A stretch of 64,000 bases of DNA, from assembly GCA_017514975.1 (NCBI GenBank), contig JAFWIF010000035.1, positions 1 through 64,000 of the forward strand, written 5' to 3'. The notes under the pieces are model-generated. The model had not been told where the DNA came from. It did not search any database and saw only the letters and a list, made by a program, of their open reading frames with translations. The stretch is from Candidatus Saccharimonadota bacterium (GTDB lineage Bacteria; Patescibacteriota; Saccharimonadia; Saccharimonadales; Saccharimonadaceae). The translations under genes were made by a program, and so were the position numbers. The first letter of the stretch is position 1; every line of letters begins with the position of its first letter. Shown here in pieces: positions 7,973-16,740 of this stretch.

Positions 7973-9115
7973 ATGAAAAAGTGGTCAAAACTCGTCGCGG
8001 TATTCTTAGCTAGTTTAATGCTCGCTTTTCAGTTTCTTGATCTTTCTGTCGCTGCTTATACGCAAGAAGATTTAAATAAAATTAATGCTCGCATCTCGGC
8101 GCTTCGTTCTGAAATGAACGCTTTCGAAGAAGAGGCGAGCGCGCTTGCTGAAAAGGCCGATTCAATCGAGAACCAGATTGCTATTCTACAGAATCAACAA
8201 GCTTCTCTGCGCACGCAGATTAAACTCAAACAGGCCGAATATGACCAGATTGTTGCTGAGATTGCGACTACCCAGCAGCGCATCGATGACAATTCCGAGA
8301 CGATTGGCTACGTGATCGCTCAGTACTATTACAATAAAGACGTTTCAACCCTTGAACGCATTGCTTCCTCGGAGAATTTCTCAAGTTTTATCGATGAAGA
8401 AGTGCGGTTGTCGAATTTCTCTGATACGATTTCCGAGATTATCAAAGAGAATGAAAACCTCAAGGAAGAACTAACGCAGAAGAAAAAGAATGCTGAGTCG
8501 ATTCTTGTTGATTTGAAAAATCAAAAGGAGCAGCTTGCCTCAAGTGAAGCTGAGCAAGCCAGTATATTGGCTGAGACTCGTAGTGACGAAGCGGCCTACC
8601 GTCAGAAAAAGAGCGACGCTGCGTCTCAAAAGGCTGAACTAGAAGAACAACAGCAGGCCATCTTGGCTGATTTGGCAAAACGCTATAGCGCATCTAACGT
8701 TTCAGCTGGTAGCTCAGCTAAGGGCGGTTACCCTTACAGCGGCTATTGCCCTCAGCGCAAAGACGCCTTCGCCGACCAGTGGGGGATGTATATTTGTGAA
8801 TGTGTTAGCTATGCTGCGTGGAAAGTTTATAGCACTTATGGCTATATGCCGTATTGGGGCGGTCGTGGCAACGCAAACCAGTGGCTCGCCAATGCCCGCG
8901 GCACCTATACGATTTCCAGCGAGCCGAAGGTTGGCTCCGTAGGGATATCGAACGCTGGCGCTTGGGGTCATGCTGTGTGGGTAGAAGCGGTTAGCGGCGA
9001 TCGTGTTTACATTTCTCAATACAATTATCGCAATGCCGCCACTAACTATATGGCTGGAGAGTACTCAGAGCAGTGGATCAATAAAGGTGCTTATACTTAC
9101 ATCTATTTTAAATAA
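7973..9115 (+). CDS. PcsB-like secreted peptidoglycan hydrolase (coiled coil plus CHAP)
   Basis: Predicted septal peptidoglycan hydrolase activated by FtsEX. The ATG at 7973 gives a clean signal peptide (MKKWSKLVAVFLASLMLAF, cleavage near VAA-YT); an in-frame start further upstream would bury it. Residues 30-235 are a long coiled coil rich in Glu, Gln and Lys, and the last 135 residues form a CHAP domain with the nucleophile Cys in YICECVSYAAW and the catalytic His in WGHAVWVEA. This matches PcsB of streptococci in architecture and in its place after ftsEX. A tight promoter of its own suggests it can be made separately from ftsEX. Substrate bond is not deducible. Confidence 0.88.
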   Translation: MKKWSKLVAVFLASLMLAFQFLDLSVAAYTQEDLNKINARISALRSEMNAFEEEASALAEKADSIENQIAILQNQQASLRTQIKLKQAEYDQIVAEIATTQQRIDDNSETIGYVIAQYYYNKDVSTLERIASSENFSSFIDEEVRLSNFSDTISEIIKENENLKEELTQKKKNAESILVDLKNQKEQLASSEAEQASILAETRSDEAAYRQKKSDAASQKAELEEQQQAILADLAKRYSASNVSAGSSAKGGYPYSGYCPQRKDAFADQWGMYICECVSYAAWKVYSTYGYMPYWGGRGNANQWLANARGTYTISSEPKVGSVGISNAGAWGHAVWVEAVSGDRVYISQYNYRNAATNYMAGEYSEQWINKGAYTYIYFK

Positions 9116-9130
9116 GCCATAAGCGCATGT

Positions 9131-9136
9131 TAAAAT
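9131..9136 (+). promoter_or_regulatory. -10 box, S41 protease
   Basis: TGTTAAAAT, 7 nt before the ATG. Confidence 0.6.
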
Positions 9137-9143
9137 AGATAAT

Positions 9144-10397
9144 ATGGCACAGACATCATCAAAAACTACGCGTCGCACCGACGCTTCGCAAAACTCAATC
9201 CACGACTTATATTACAAAAGCCCCGCATCAGAAAAGAAGGTCAACCTCGCAACGACAATCATTGCGTGTTTCGTCACTCTGGCAGCTGGCTTTGGTATTG
9301 GTCTCAACTGGGAAAATGTCAAGTCTTATCTCGGATCGCGCTCTAGTTCGCAGAATTCCATCGATTTCAGTTCGCTAAACGCTGTTTATGCGAAGCTTGC
9401 CGAAAATTACGACGGGAAAATCTCCAAAGAAGCGGTCATAGAAGAAGCGAAACGCGGCTTAGTCCAGGCTGCCGGCGATCAGTACACCTATTATCTCACC
9501 GCAAAAGAAGCCGATGAATTTAATAAAGAGTTAAACGGTGACGTCGGTGCCGGTGTCGGCATTGAATTTGGCGAGCGTGACGGCTACTTGCGCGTCTTGC
9601 GGACGACTCCAGACAACCCTGCGCGTCGTGCGGGAGTTCTTGCTGGGGATATTATCTATAAGATTGATGATGAAGATGTGAGCGGTCTGGCTGCCGAGAA
9701 GGTGGCGGAGAAGCTGCGTGGGGCGGTTGGTACAGATGTTAAATTAACCGTTCTGCGCGACCGAGAAGAAAAAGAATTTACGCTAACGCGCGAAACGATT
9801 AATAATGTTAGCGCCTATGTCGATTATCGCGATGATGCGGCGATTTTGACAATTACGCGTTTTGATCGTGATACCGCCAAGCTAACGCGCCAATTAGCCG
9901 CCGAAATCAAGGAGCGCGGTAGTCAGCGAGTTGTGCTTGACCTGCGTGGGAATGGTGGTGGATACGTTGATGCCGCCAAAGACGTAGCGTCTTTGTGGCT
10001 TGATGGATCCTTGGTCGTAGAACAACGCTCGCAATCCGGCTTATATGATTCACGTATTAGCGCCGATCATGGCAAAACACTCTTCGACAACATGAAGACG
10101 ATCGTCTTAACAAATGGCTCTACCGCTTCGGCTTCCGAGATTCTTGCTGGCGCTTTGCGCGATCACAATAAAGCTACTTTGCTTGGCGAAAGGACCTACG
10201 GAAAAGGCAGCGTTCAGTCTCTCGAGGAGCTCAATAATGGAGAGATGCTGCGCGTTACTATTGCCAAATGGTATACGCCAAATGGTGCGTCGATTGATGG
10301 CGAAGGCCTTGAGCCAGATCGCGTTGTCGAGCGTAGTTATGAACAAATCAACCACGACGAAGACCCGCAGCTCGATGCGGCTCTTGGCGACGTGTAA
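9144..10397 (+). CDS. C-terminal processing peptidase, S41 family
   Basis: Membrane-anchored serine protease acting outside the cytoplasm. One N-terminal helix (about residues 34-54) is followed by a PDZ domain (about 130-215; GVGIEFGERDGYLRVL) and the S41 catalytic domain. The catalytic Ser lies in TNGSTASASEILAGAL and the Lys in ERTYGKGSVQ, the Ser-Lys dyad of the CtpA/CtpB group. The length of 417 aa is typical. It directly follows the PcsB-like hydrolase, and Ctp proteases in other bacteria process or degrade wall hydrolases, so a role in controlling that neighbour is plausible but inferred. Confidence 0.93.
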   Translation: MAQTSSKTTRRTDASQNSIHDLYYKSPASEKKVNLATTIIACFVTLAAGFGIGLNWENVKSYLGSRSSSQNSIDFSSLNAVYAKLAENYDGKISKEAVIEEAKRGLVQAAGDQYTYYLTAKEADEFNKELNGDVGAGVGIEFGERDGYLRVLRTTPDNPARRAGVLAGDIIYKIDDEDVSGLAAEKVAEKLRGAVGTDVKLTVLRDREEKEFTLTRETINNVSAYVDYRDDAAILTITRFDRDTAKLTRQLAAEIKERGSQRVVLDLRGNGGGYVDAAKDVASLWLDGSLVVEQRSQSGLYDSRISADHGKTLFDNMKTIVLTNGSTASASEILAGALRDHNKATLLGERTYGKGSVQSLEELNNGEMLRVTIAKWYTPNGASIDGEGLEPDRVVERSYEQINHDEDPQLDAALGDV

Positions 10398-10477
10398 GTT
10401 GGCCACGCGCTTGGATTTTGTTGGGCGTGCAAGAAATGCCATTTTGGCATACAATATAAAAAACTAATAGGAGCCAT

Positions 10478-11479
10478 ATGGACAATTCAGAAACAAACGA
10501 GAGTGACGCTTTACCACATTTCGACGTTTTTCAATGGGCAAACACTGTTGATGAAATCAAGAACAATGTTTCGGTTGAGCTCTTTCTCTTCAATAAAAAC
10601 TACACGCCATACAAAGTTCGCTATTCGGACACCTTAACGCAGACCGTCAAGTCGATGTTTATGCTTGAGGCGATAGAATATATTATTAAAGAAGCGGATA
10701 AAGGTCTCGAATGTCGCGAGTATGAACTAAGCGATGGCGAAGACAAGGTGATCTATCGGATTAGCCTCGAGACGGTTGGTCGCGCTGATACTTTGATTCA
10801 TCTCATCGAACATGAATATAAAGATATTGCTTACTTTACTGACAACGAGTACGAATTTAAGCGCGTCAAGGGGATTATTGCGCGTTTTACCTATCCTGGC
10901 GAAAATGGTCAGCAAAGTTTTTACATTGCTAAAAATCTCGCCGCTAGCTCAGCTCTAAAAGGGAAGCTCAGTTGGGAATTAAACGGAGAAAGTTTCGAGC
11001 CGCTTACGGCCGACATCGCAATTAAAGTTCCTGAGGGCAACGAGACTGCGATCGTTGACGGGCAGATTGTTATTTTTAACCAGTCCAAGTTCGAAAAACT
11101 TTTCCAATACGACTATAAGTCGCAAGTAATTTCAGAGCAAAAGGCCAAAGAACTCGAAGATGCCTATAAGCTAAGTTTTCCAGAAGGCCTGACGTTAAAT
11201 GCCTTACTTGAAGACAAGAAACCTTTAATAAAGAAATTGCAAAGTATTGAGATTGGCGAGATGAAGCAAGATCAGCTTCTCGACTACGCCGACGAAATGA
11301 AGCTCGAGCTGATGACTGATGACGCTGGTAAAATCATCATTATGGACGACAAAGATCTTGGCATGTTCGTAAATCTTTTGAGTGAAGATTATTTTGTCTC
11401 ACCAGTCAACGGGAGGCGCTACGAAATTAAAAGCAAGAAGTTGCTCGATGAACCTGAAGGAGAGCCGCCTCGTGGCTAA
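10478..11479 (+). CDS. KwaB-like DUF4868 protein (333 aa)
   Basis: The second half resembles DUF4868, the domain of KwaB from the Kiwa anti-phage system: VIFNQSKFEKLFQY, then a helical stretch, then MFVNLLSEDYFVSPVNGRRY and EIKSKKLL at the C-terminus, which match the family's FE..F and D.Y..S..T/N..Y signatures. No transmembrane segment or signal peptide. The start follows TAGGAG, four bases before the ATG. KwaA, the membrane partner, is not encoded nearby; instead tatD starts inside this gene's last codons. It may be an orphan DUF4868 protein with DNA-linked or housekeeping function. The family call is from memory of the motifs, hence moderate confidence. Confidence 0.6.
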   Translation: MDNSETNESDALPHFDVFQWANTVDEIKNNVSVELFLFNKNYTPYKVRYSDTLTQTVKSMFMLEAIEYIIKEADKGLECREYELSDGEDKVIYRISLETVGRADTLIHLIEHEYKDIAYFTDNEYEFKRVKGIIARFTYPGENGQQSFYIAKNLAASSALKGKLSWELNGESFEPLTADIAIKVPEGNETAIVDGQIVIFNQSKFEKLFQYDYKSQVISEQKAKELEDAYKLSFPEGLTLNALLEDKKPLIKKLQSIEIGEMKQDQLLDYADEMKLELMTDDAGKIIIMDDKDLGMFVNLLSEDYFVSPVNGRRYEIKSKKLLDEPEGEPPRG

Positions 11480-12248
11480 AACCGCCCCCTTCTATCTTAT
11501 CGACACTCACTGTCATCTTCACGACCTCGACTTTCCTATTCCGCCCGCCGAAGCCCTCGAGGCTGCCGCCAAAAACCAAGTCCAAAAAATGATCTTTGTC
11601 GGCACTAGTCCAGCCGATTCACTTCGCGCTAAAAGCCTCGCTAATCAACATCAAAATACCTTCTGGTCTTACGGCTATCACCCTAATGAGTTTCGCGGCC
11701 TTCTTTCCGATTTTGAGGCTGATTTGAAGCGAGCCAAAGACGCTGGAGTTTTTGATGATAAAAACCTTGTCGCGATTGGCGAAATCGGTCTCGACTATCA
11801 CTATGCTGGCTTTGACCGCGCCGCCCAGATTGCGCTTCTCGAGCGCACACTCCAGCTCGCTCAAGATTTGAAGCTTCCCGTCAGTTTTCATGTCCGCGAC
11901 GCCTTCGTGGATTTCTGGCCAATATTTGACAATTACCATCTTAAACCTTCCGTCCTGCATTCGTTTTCTGACTCGAAAGCCAACCTCGCCGAAGCCTTAA
12001 ATCGCAATCTTTACATTGGTACTAACGGCCTCTCGACTTTTGCCGACCTCCCTCATCCGTCTCTCGACCGCATCATTCTCGAAACCGACGCCCCCTACCT
12101 TGCTCCTAAGCCTCACCGCGGCAAACCCAATCAGCCTGCCTATATCAAAAACATTGCCGACTGGGCTGCTGCCTACTACTCGACCGACCTCGAATCCGTC
12201 GCTAAAACCACTACTGCTACTGCCGAGACAATTTTTGCCCTTTCCTAG
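11472..12248 (+). CDS. tatD: TatD family metal-dependent hydrolase
   Basis: Two-metal DNase/hydrolase of the amidohydrolase superfamily. Start GTG at 11472 follows AAGGAG and overlaps the upstream stop by 8 nt, indicating coupling with the DUF4868 gene. Metal ligands are all visible: DTHCHLHDL (H-x-H), GEIGLDYHY (Glu), the His of SFHVRDA, the His of VLHSFS and the Asp of ILETDAPYL. The product of 258 aa is the normal size. TatD proteins act as 3'-5' exonucleases in DNA repair and oxidative damage; pairing with a KwaB-like protein makes a nucleic-acid context attractive but unproven. Confidence 0.93.
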   Translation: MAKTAPFYLIDTHCHLHDLDFPIPPAEALEAAAKNQVQKMIFVGTSPADSLRAKSLANQHQNTFWSYGYHPNEFRGLLSDFEADLKRAKDAGVFDDKNLVAIGEIGLDYHYAGFDRAAQIALLERTLQLAQDLKLPVSFHVRDAFVDFWPIFDNYHLKPSVLHSFSDSKANLAEALNRNLYIGTNGLSTFADLPHPSLDRIILETDAPYLAPKPHRGKPNQPAYIKNIADWAAAYYSTDLESVAKTTTATAETIFALS

Positions 12249-12390
12249 AAAAACCCATCGTTAATATTTATTTTTATATTGTCCGCGCTAACGTTCGGCC
12301 CTCTCGTCGCAATTGCGCCTCGACGCCACTTGTAATTCTGCCTACGAGGCATTTTCCGTCCAGTATGTGGCAAAATCCCGAAAAATCTAA

Positions 12391-12396
12391 TAAAAT
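12391..12396 (+). promoter_or_regulatory. -10 box, cysteine desulfurase
   Basis: TAAAAT, 6 nt before the ATG; no TG extension and no ribosome site. Confidence 0.5.
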
Positions 12397-12402
12397 AAAC
12401 TC

Positions 12403-13650
12403 ATGATTTATCTCGACCACGCTGCCGCCACGCCTCTTTCCGAAAAGGCAAAAACTGCCATGCTCCCATTTTTCTCCGACCAATTTTTCAACCCTTCGTC
12501 CGCCTATCTTCCTGCCGTCGCTGTTCGCAAACTCTACGAACAAGCTAAATCCGATATCGCTCACGTCATTGGCGCCAAGGGAGTCGACCTCGTCATGACC
12601 TCCGGTGCTACCGAGTCTATTAATCTTGCTTTCTTGCTCCTTGAGGATCTCGATGCTGAAGTTCTTATCTCTGCTACTGAACATCCCGCCGTCCTTGAAA
12701 ACGCCAGGCGCTACAAGAATCATCAGATTGTTGCCGTTGATACCAATGGCTGTCTCGATTTGGACGATTTTACGAAAAAACTTACCAAAAATACCCAATT
12801 TATTTCAGTTTGCCTTGCGAGCAGCGAACTCGGTGCTATTCAGCCGATTTCCGATCTTTCTCGCCTCGTCGCAAAGGAGCGCGAGCGGCGTGCTCTTAAT
12901 GGTGAAAAAACGCCCCTTTACTTTCATTGCGACGCCTCCCAAGGTATCGGCTTTCTTGGTGTAAAAATTAATCGTCTTGGCGTCGATTTATTGACTTTAA
13001 ATGGCGCCAAACTTTACGGCCCCAAGGGAATCGGTGCTCTCTATGTCGGCCACAACGTCAAACTTAAAGCTCAAGTTCTCGGCGGCGGCCAAGAAATGGG
13101 TCTCCGTAGCGGTACTGAAAATGTTCCCGCCGTCGTAGCCTTCGCCGCCGCAATTAAAGAAGCTGAAGATCATCTCGCCAGCGAGCAAAAACGCCTCGCT
13201 AAGCTCAAACAGCAACTTCGCTCCGACCTTGCCGATCTTCCCGGCATCAAATTTCTCGGCAACCCCAAACATCAACTCGTCAATTTCTTACCTATTTCTC
13301 TCCCAGGCCTAGATGCCGAGCGCCTAATTTTCATGCTCGAAGAGCGCGAAGTCTATCTTTCGACTGGCGCCGCTTGCTCTGCCAGTAAAGGTATTAAATC
13401 TCCTTCTCTGCAAGCTATCGGCCTCTCCGATTCGGAAATCGCCGGCTCTCTCCGTCTTACTCTTGGTCGCCTCAATGATTCAGAGAACCTCAAGCAGGCT
13501 AGCTTCCATCTCCACGCCGTCGTTGCCGAAGAATCCGCCCGTCTCACCAAGACCTCGCCTAGTCCGCCGGCTCTTCTTGATTCTCCAAAGACCGCTCGTC
13601 TCGTCTCACCTCAATCTCCGCAAAAACTCCCGCCCGAGGTCGAACAATGA
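12403..13650 (+). CDS. Cysteine desulfurase (NifS/IscS class V aminotransferase)
   Basis: PLP enzyme that removes sulfur from cysteine as an enzyme-bound persulfide. N-terminal MIYLDHAAATPLSEKA is diagnostic, the PLP lysine lies in LNGAKLYGPKG, and the persulfide Cys in the loop LSTGAACSASKG. The usual His before the PLP lysine is Ala here. The C-terminal 35 residues are Pro/Ser-rich and extend past the normal end. The stop overlaps mnmA (ATGA), so the sulfur is most likely handed to MnmA for tRNA 2-thiouridine. No IscU or other Fe-S scaffold gene is adjacent. Confidence 0.94.
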   Translation: MIYLDHAAATPLSEKAKTAMLPFFSDQFFNPSSAYLPAVAVRKLYEQAKSDIAHVIGAKGVDLVMTSGATESINLAFLLLEDLDAEVLISATEHPAVLENARRYKNHQIVAVDTNGCLDLDDFTKKLTKNTQFISVCLASSELGAIQPISDLSRLVAKERERRALNGEKTPLYFHCDASQGIGFLGVKINRLGVDLLTLNGAKLYGPKGIGALYVGHNVKLKAQVLGGGQEMGLRSGTENVPAVVAFAAAIKEAEDHLASEQKRLAKLKQQLRSDLADLPGIKFLGNPKHQLVNFLPISLPGLDAERLIFMLEEREVYLSTGAACSASKGIKSPSLQAIGLSDSEIAGSLRLTLGRLNDSENLKQASFHLHAVVAEESARLTKTSPSPPALLDSPKTARLVSPQSPQKLPPEVEQ

Positions 13651-14693
13651 AAGTCTTTCTCGGAATGTCTGGTGGCGTAGACTCTGCTGTCTCTGCCCAT
13701 CTCCTCAAACAACAGGGCCACGAAGTTACTGGCGTCTATATGAAAAACTGGAGCAAGAATCTCCCGGGCATGAAGTGTCCTTGGGCTGAAGATCTCGCCG
13801 ACGCTAAACGCGTCGCGGTCCGGCTCGGTCTCGACTTTCGCGTCTTTGATTTTGAAGCCGAGTATAAACAAAAAGTCGTTGATTATATGATCACTGAATA
13901 CCAAAAGGGAAATACTCCCAATCCAGATATCATGTGCAACCAAGAAATCAAATTCAAACTTTTTGCCGATACTGCTTTCGAGCAGGGCGCCGAAGCCATC
14001 GCGACTGGTCACTACGCCAAAACTGATCAAAAAAACCTTCTCTGTGCTAAAGATACTAATAAAGATCAGACCTATTTTCTCTATCGCATCTCTGCCAAGA
14101 TTATTCCAAAAACCTTCTTTCCTGTCGGCGACTTCACCAAGCCTGAAGTCAAACAACTTGCAAAAGACCTTAATCTTCCTGTGGCCAATAAATCCGAGTC
14201 TATGGGCGTCTGTTTTGTCGGCGAGGCTAATATGCGCGATTTTCTTTCCGAATATATCGAAACTAAACCTGGCGAAATTCGCGAATTCGAAACCAATCAA
14301 CTTCTTGGTCGTCACGACGGCGCCATTTTCTATACTCTCGGCCAACGCCACGGCCTAAATCTTACCGCTGGACTCCCATACTATGTTGTCAATAAAGACA
14401 TGTCGAACAATATAGTTTACGTATCGCGCAATCTCAATCACGCTTCGCTTTGGCAGGATAAGGTTTTCCTCGACGACCTCTTTCTTCGTTCCGAAATCGA
14501 CTCGTCAGAGCCACTCCTCGTCCGTATTCGCCATCGCGCTCCTCTCGTCGAAGCTCGTTTCGACGCGGAAAACCAAATTCTCACCTTTTCCGACCCCCAA
14601 AAATCCCTCACCCCAGGCCAGTCCATCGTTTTCTACCAAGGACAAATATGCCTTGGCGGCGGCATCATTTCTCCGATAAGATCTGCCTTATAG
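13647..14693 (+). CDS. mnmA: tRNA-specific 2-thiouridylase MnmA
   Basis: Makes 2-thiouridine at wobble position 34 of tRNA-Lys, -Glu and -Gln using sulfur from the overlapping desulfurase. The PP-loop FLGMSGGVDSAVSA starts the protein, the first catalytic Cys is in PDIMCNQEIKF and the second in SMGVCFVGE. The 348-aa length and C-terminal beta-barrel (GQSIVFYQGQICLGGG) are complete. Four-base overlap with the upstream gene implies translational coupling. The gene ends 8 bp from a convergent ABC exporter gene, with no recognisable terminator between. Confidence 0.96.
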   Translation: MKVFLGMSGGVDSAVSAHLLKQQGHEVTGVYMKNWSKNLPGMKCPWAEDLADAKRVAVRLGLDFRVFDFEAEYKQKVVDYMITEYQKGNTPNPDIMCNQEIKFKLFADTAFEQGAEAIATGHYAKTDQKNLLCAKDTNKDQTYFLYRISAKIIPKTFFPVGDFTKPEVKQLAKDLNLPVANKSESMGVCFVGEANMRDFLSEYIETKPGEIREFETNQLLGRHDGAIFYTLGQRHGLNLTAGLPYYVVNKDMSNNIVYVSRNLNHASLWQDKVFLDDLFLRSEIDSSEPLLVRIRHRAPLVEARFDAENQILTFSDPQKSLTPGQSIVFYQGQICLGGGIISPIRSAL

Positions 14694-14700
14694 TTCTACT

Positions 14701-16740
14701 CTAAAGCGCAAATTGCGCGTTGTACAAGTCCGCATAAAAACCACCTTTTTCCATTAACTGCTTGTGGTTTCCGGTCTCAATCACGTTTCCTTCGTTCATC
14801 ACTAAAATGATATCTGCATTCTTGATTGTCGATAGCCTATGCGCGATAATAAACGACGTCCGTCCTTTCATTAGCTTATCCATCGCTTTTTGTACCAATT
14901 CTTCTGTTCGCGTATCGACGTTCGATGTCGCCTCGTCCAGAATCAAAAGCGGCGCATCCTCGATCATTCCTCGTGCAATTGTCAACAACTGCTTTTGCCC
15001 CGCTGAAATCGAGTCGCTCTCGAGCACGTCTGTGTCTAAGCCTTTTGGCAATGTCTTAATAAAATGCCCTAGACCTATCGTGTCGCATACTTCCATTACT
15101 CGTTCGTCACTCACATTCTTTCGATTGTATACGATATTATCTCGCACTGTTCCGCTAAACATCCAGGTATCCTGCAGTACCATCGTGAATAGTGCGTGGA
15201 TATCTTCGCGCGTCATCTCCTTCGTAGATTTTCCATCTATTCTAATCTCGCCATCGTTTACCTCGTAGAATTTCATTAACAAGTTAACCAAAGTCGTTTT
15301 TCCGGCTCCAGTTGGTCCCACGATTGCAACTTTCTGCCCCGCCTTTGCCTTAACTGAAAAATCTTTGATAATCAACTTATCTTTCTCGTAACCAAATTTT
15401 ACATGATCAAATTCAACTTCACCAGCAATAGTCTCCTTCTTTACTCTTGATTTTATTTCTGCTTGATCGCTCATTTCCTCTTCGTCTAGAAACTCGAATA
15501 CTCGCTCGCTTGCGGCTGCACCAGATTGTAGGCCGCCAATCGATTGCGCGAAACGCGAAAGTGATGCGGTAAACAGGCGTACGTAGGCAATAAAGGCGAC
15601 AATGACACCGAAACTAATCGCTCCATTCATCGTTAAGATTGCCCCAACAACACAGACTGCAACGTAGCCAAAGTTTCCGATAAAGGCCATAAATGGATGC
15701 ATTAGGCCAGATAAAAATTGACTTTTCTGGTTGGCGTGATAGACTCGGCGATTCAATTTGTCAAATTTAAGATTCGCCATCCTTGAGCCGTTATAGGCTT
15801 TGACCACATCGAGTCCCGAATAGGTTTCTTCGATATGCGCATTTAACTTTCCCAATTCGTCCTGTTGCGCGCGGAAATATTTTTGCGATTTTTTTAGCAC
15901 TAAAGCCATAAAGACGAATCCGATAATACTAGCCGCAACCGCAGTAAGCGCCATTGTCCAGTTGGTTATAAACATCATGATTACAGCTCCGGCCAACAAA
16001 GCTACTTCGCTAACGAGCGTAGAGGCGACTTCGGTCAGGCTCATTCCAACTGTGTCGACATCGTTCGTTACTCGCGACAACACGTCTCCTGCTTGGTGAC
16101 TATCAAAATACCGCAATGGTAAGCGATTGATTTTCTCGGAAATTCTGCGCCTCAAAGATTTAGCAAATTTGTTAGAAACGTCCGAAATAGTTACCCCTTC
16201 AAAGAACTCCAGAATTGCCGAGATGATATATATTCCGGCAATAAATAACGCGATATTTTTAATTGCCTCTAAATCCATTTTTGGTTCGATGAGACTTCTT
16301 ATCGACTCTGGCAACTCGTCAATTTTTGCATATATCTTTTTTGCTTTTTCTTGGTCCAGGTCACCTTCGTGGATGCTTTCTGCGCCTAGGCTTTCTTGCA
16401 TTTCTTGCATCGTTTTTAGGAAGCTGGCTTTGTCGGCGACGCTTATGTTTTTTCCGTCGATTTTTGACTCTTCTTGCGGGTTCGCCAAGATTTCTTGCGA
16501 AACGCGAACGATTTTATCGCGGTCAACAACCAGCCCCTCGGAGATCTTATCGGTCATATCTGCCAGCTTATTTGGCGCATTGATTGCCAATATTGAGCCA
16601 CCTACTGCTAATAATATGGCAATTGCGATCCACCCCCAGAACGCCTTTAGTTCCACAAAGAGGCGCTTTAGTGCTAGCCCAAAATTTTTGCTTTTATCAT
16701 CGTGCGCCCCTCGACCGCCTCTTCCGCCTCCGTTAAACAT
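14701..16740 (-). CDS. ABC exporter half-transporter, subunit 2 (679 aa)
   Basis: Fused membrane and ATPase domains of an ABC exporter. The N-terminus is glycine-rich (MFNGGGRGGRG), TM1 spans about residues 38-55, a hydrophilic loop of about 105 residues follows, then the remaining five helices and the ATPase domain: Walker A GPTGAGKTTL, signature SISAGQKQLL, Walker B LLILDEATSNVD with the catalytic Glu, and H-loop IIAHRLST. This is the intact catalytic site of an asymmetric pair; the partner gene overlaps it by 8 nt. Resembles the BmrCD/LmrCD group. Substrate unknown; drug, lipid or peptide export are all possible. Confidence 0.92.
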   Translation of the reverse strand: MFNGGGRGGRGAHDDKSKNFGLALKRLFVELKAFWGWIAIAILLAVGGSILAINAPNKLADMTDKISEGLVVDRDKIVRVSQEILANPQEESKIDGKNISVADKASFLKTMQEMQESLGAESIHEGDLDQEKAKKIYAKIDELPESIRSLIEPKMDLEAIKNIALFIAGIYIISAILEFFEGVTISDVSNKFAKSLRRRISEKINRLPLRYFDSHQAGDVLSRVTNDVDTVGMSLTEVASTLVSEVALLAGAVIMMFITNWTMALTAVAASIIGFVFMALVLKKSQKYFRAQQDELGKLNAHIEETYSGLDVVKAYNGSRMANLKFDKLNRRVYHANQKSQFLSGLMHPFMAFIGNFGYVAVCVVGAILTMNGAISFGVIVAFIAYVRLFTASLSRFAQSIGGLQSGAAASERVFEFLDEEEMSDQAEIKSRVKKETIAGEVEFDHVKFGYEKDKLIIKDFSVKAKAGQKVAIVGPTGAGKTTLVNLLMKFYEVNDGEIRIDGKSTKEMTREDIHALFTMVLQDTWMFSGTVRDNIVYNRKNVSDERVMEVCDTIGLGHFIKTLPKGLDTDVLESDSISAGQKQLLTIARGMIEDAPLLILDEATSNVDTRTEELVQKAMDKLMKGRTSFIIAHRLSTIKNADIILVMNEGNVIETGNHKQLMEKGGFYADLYNAQFAL

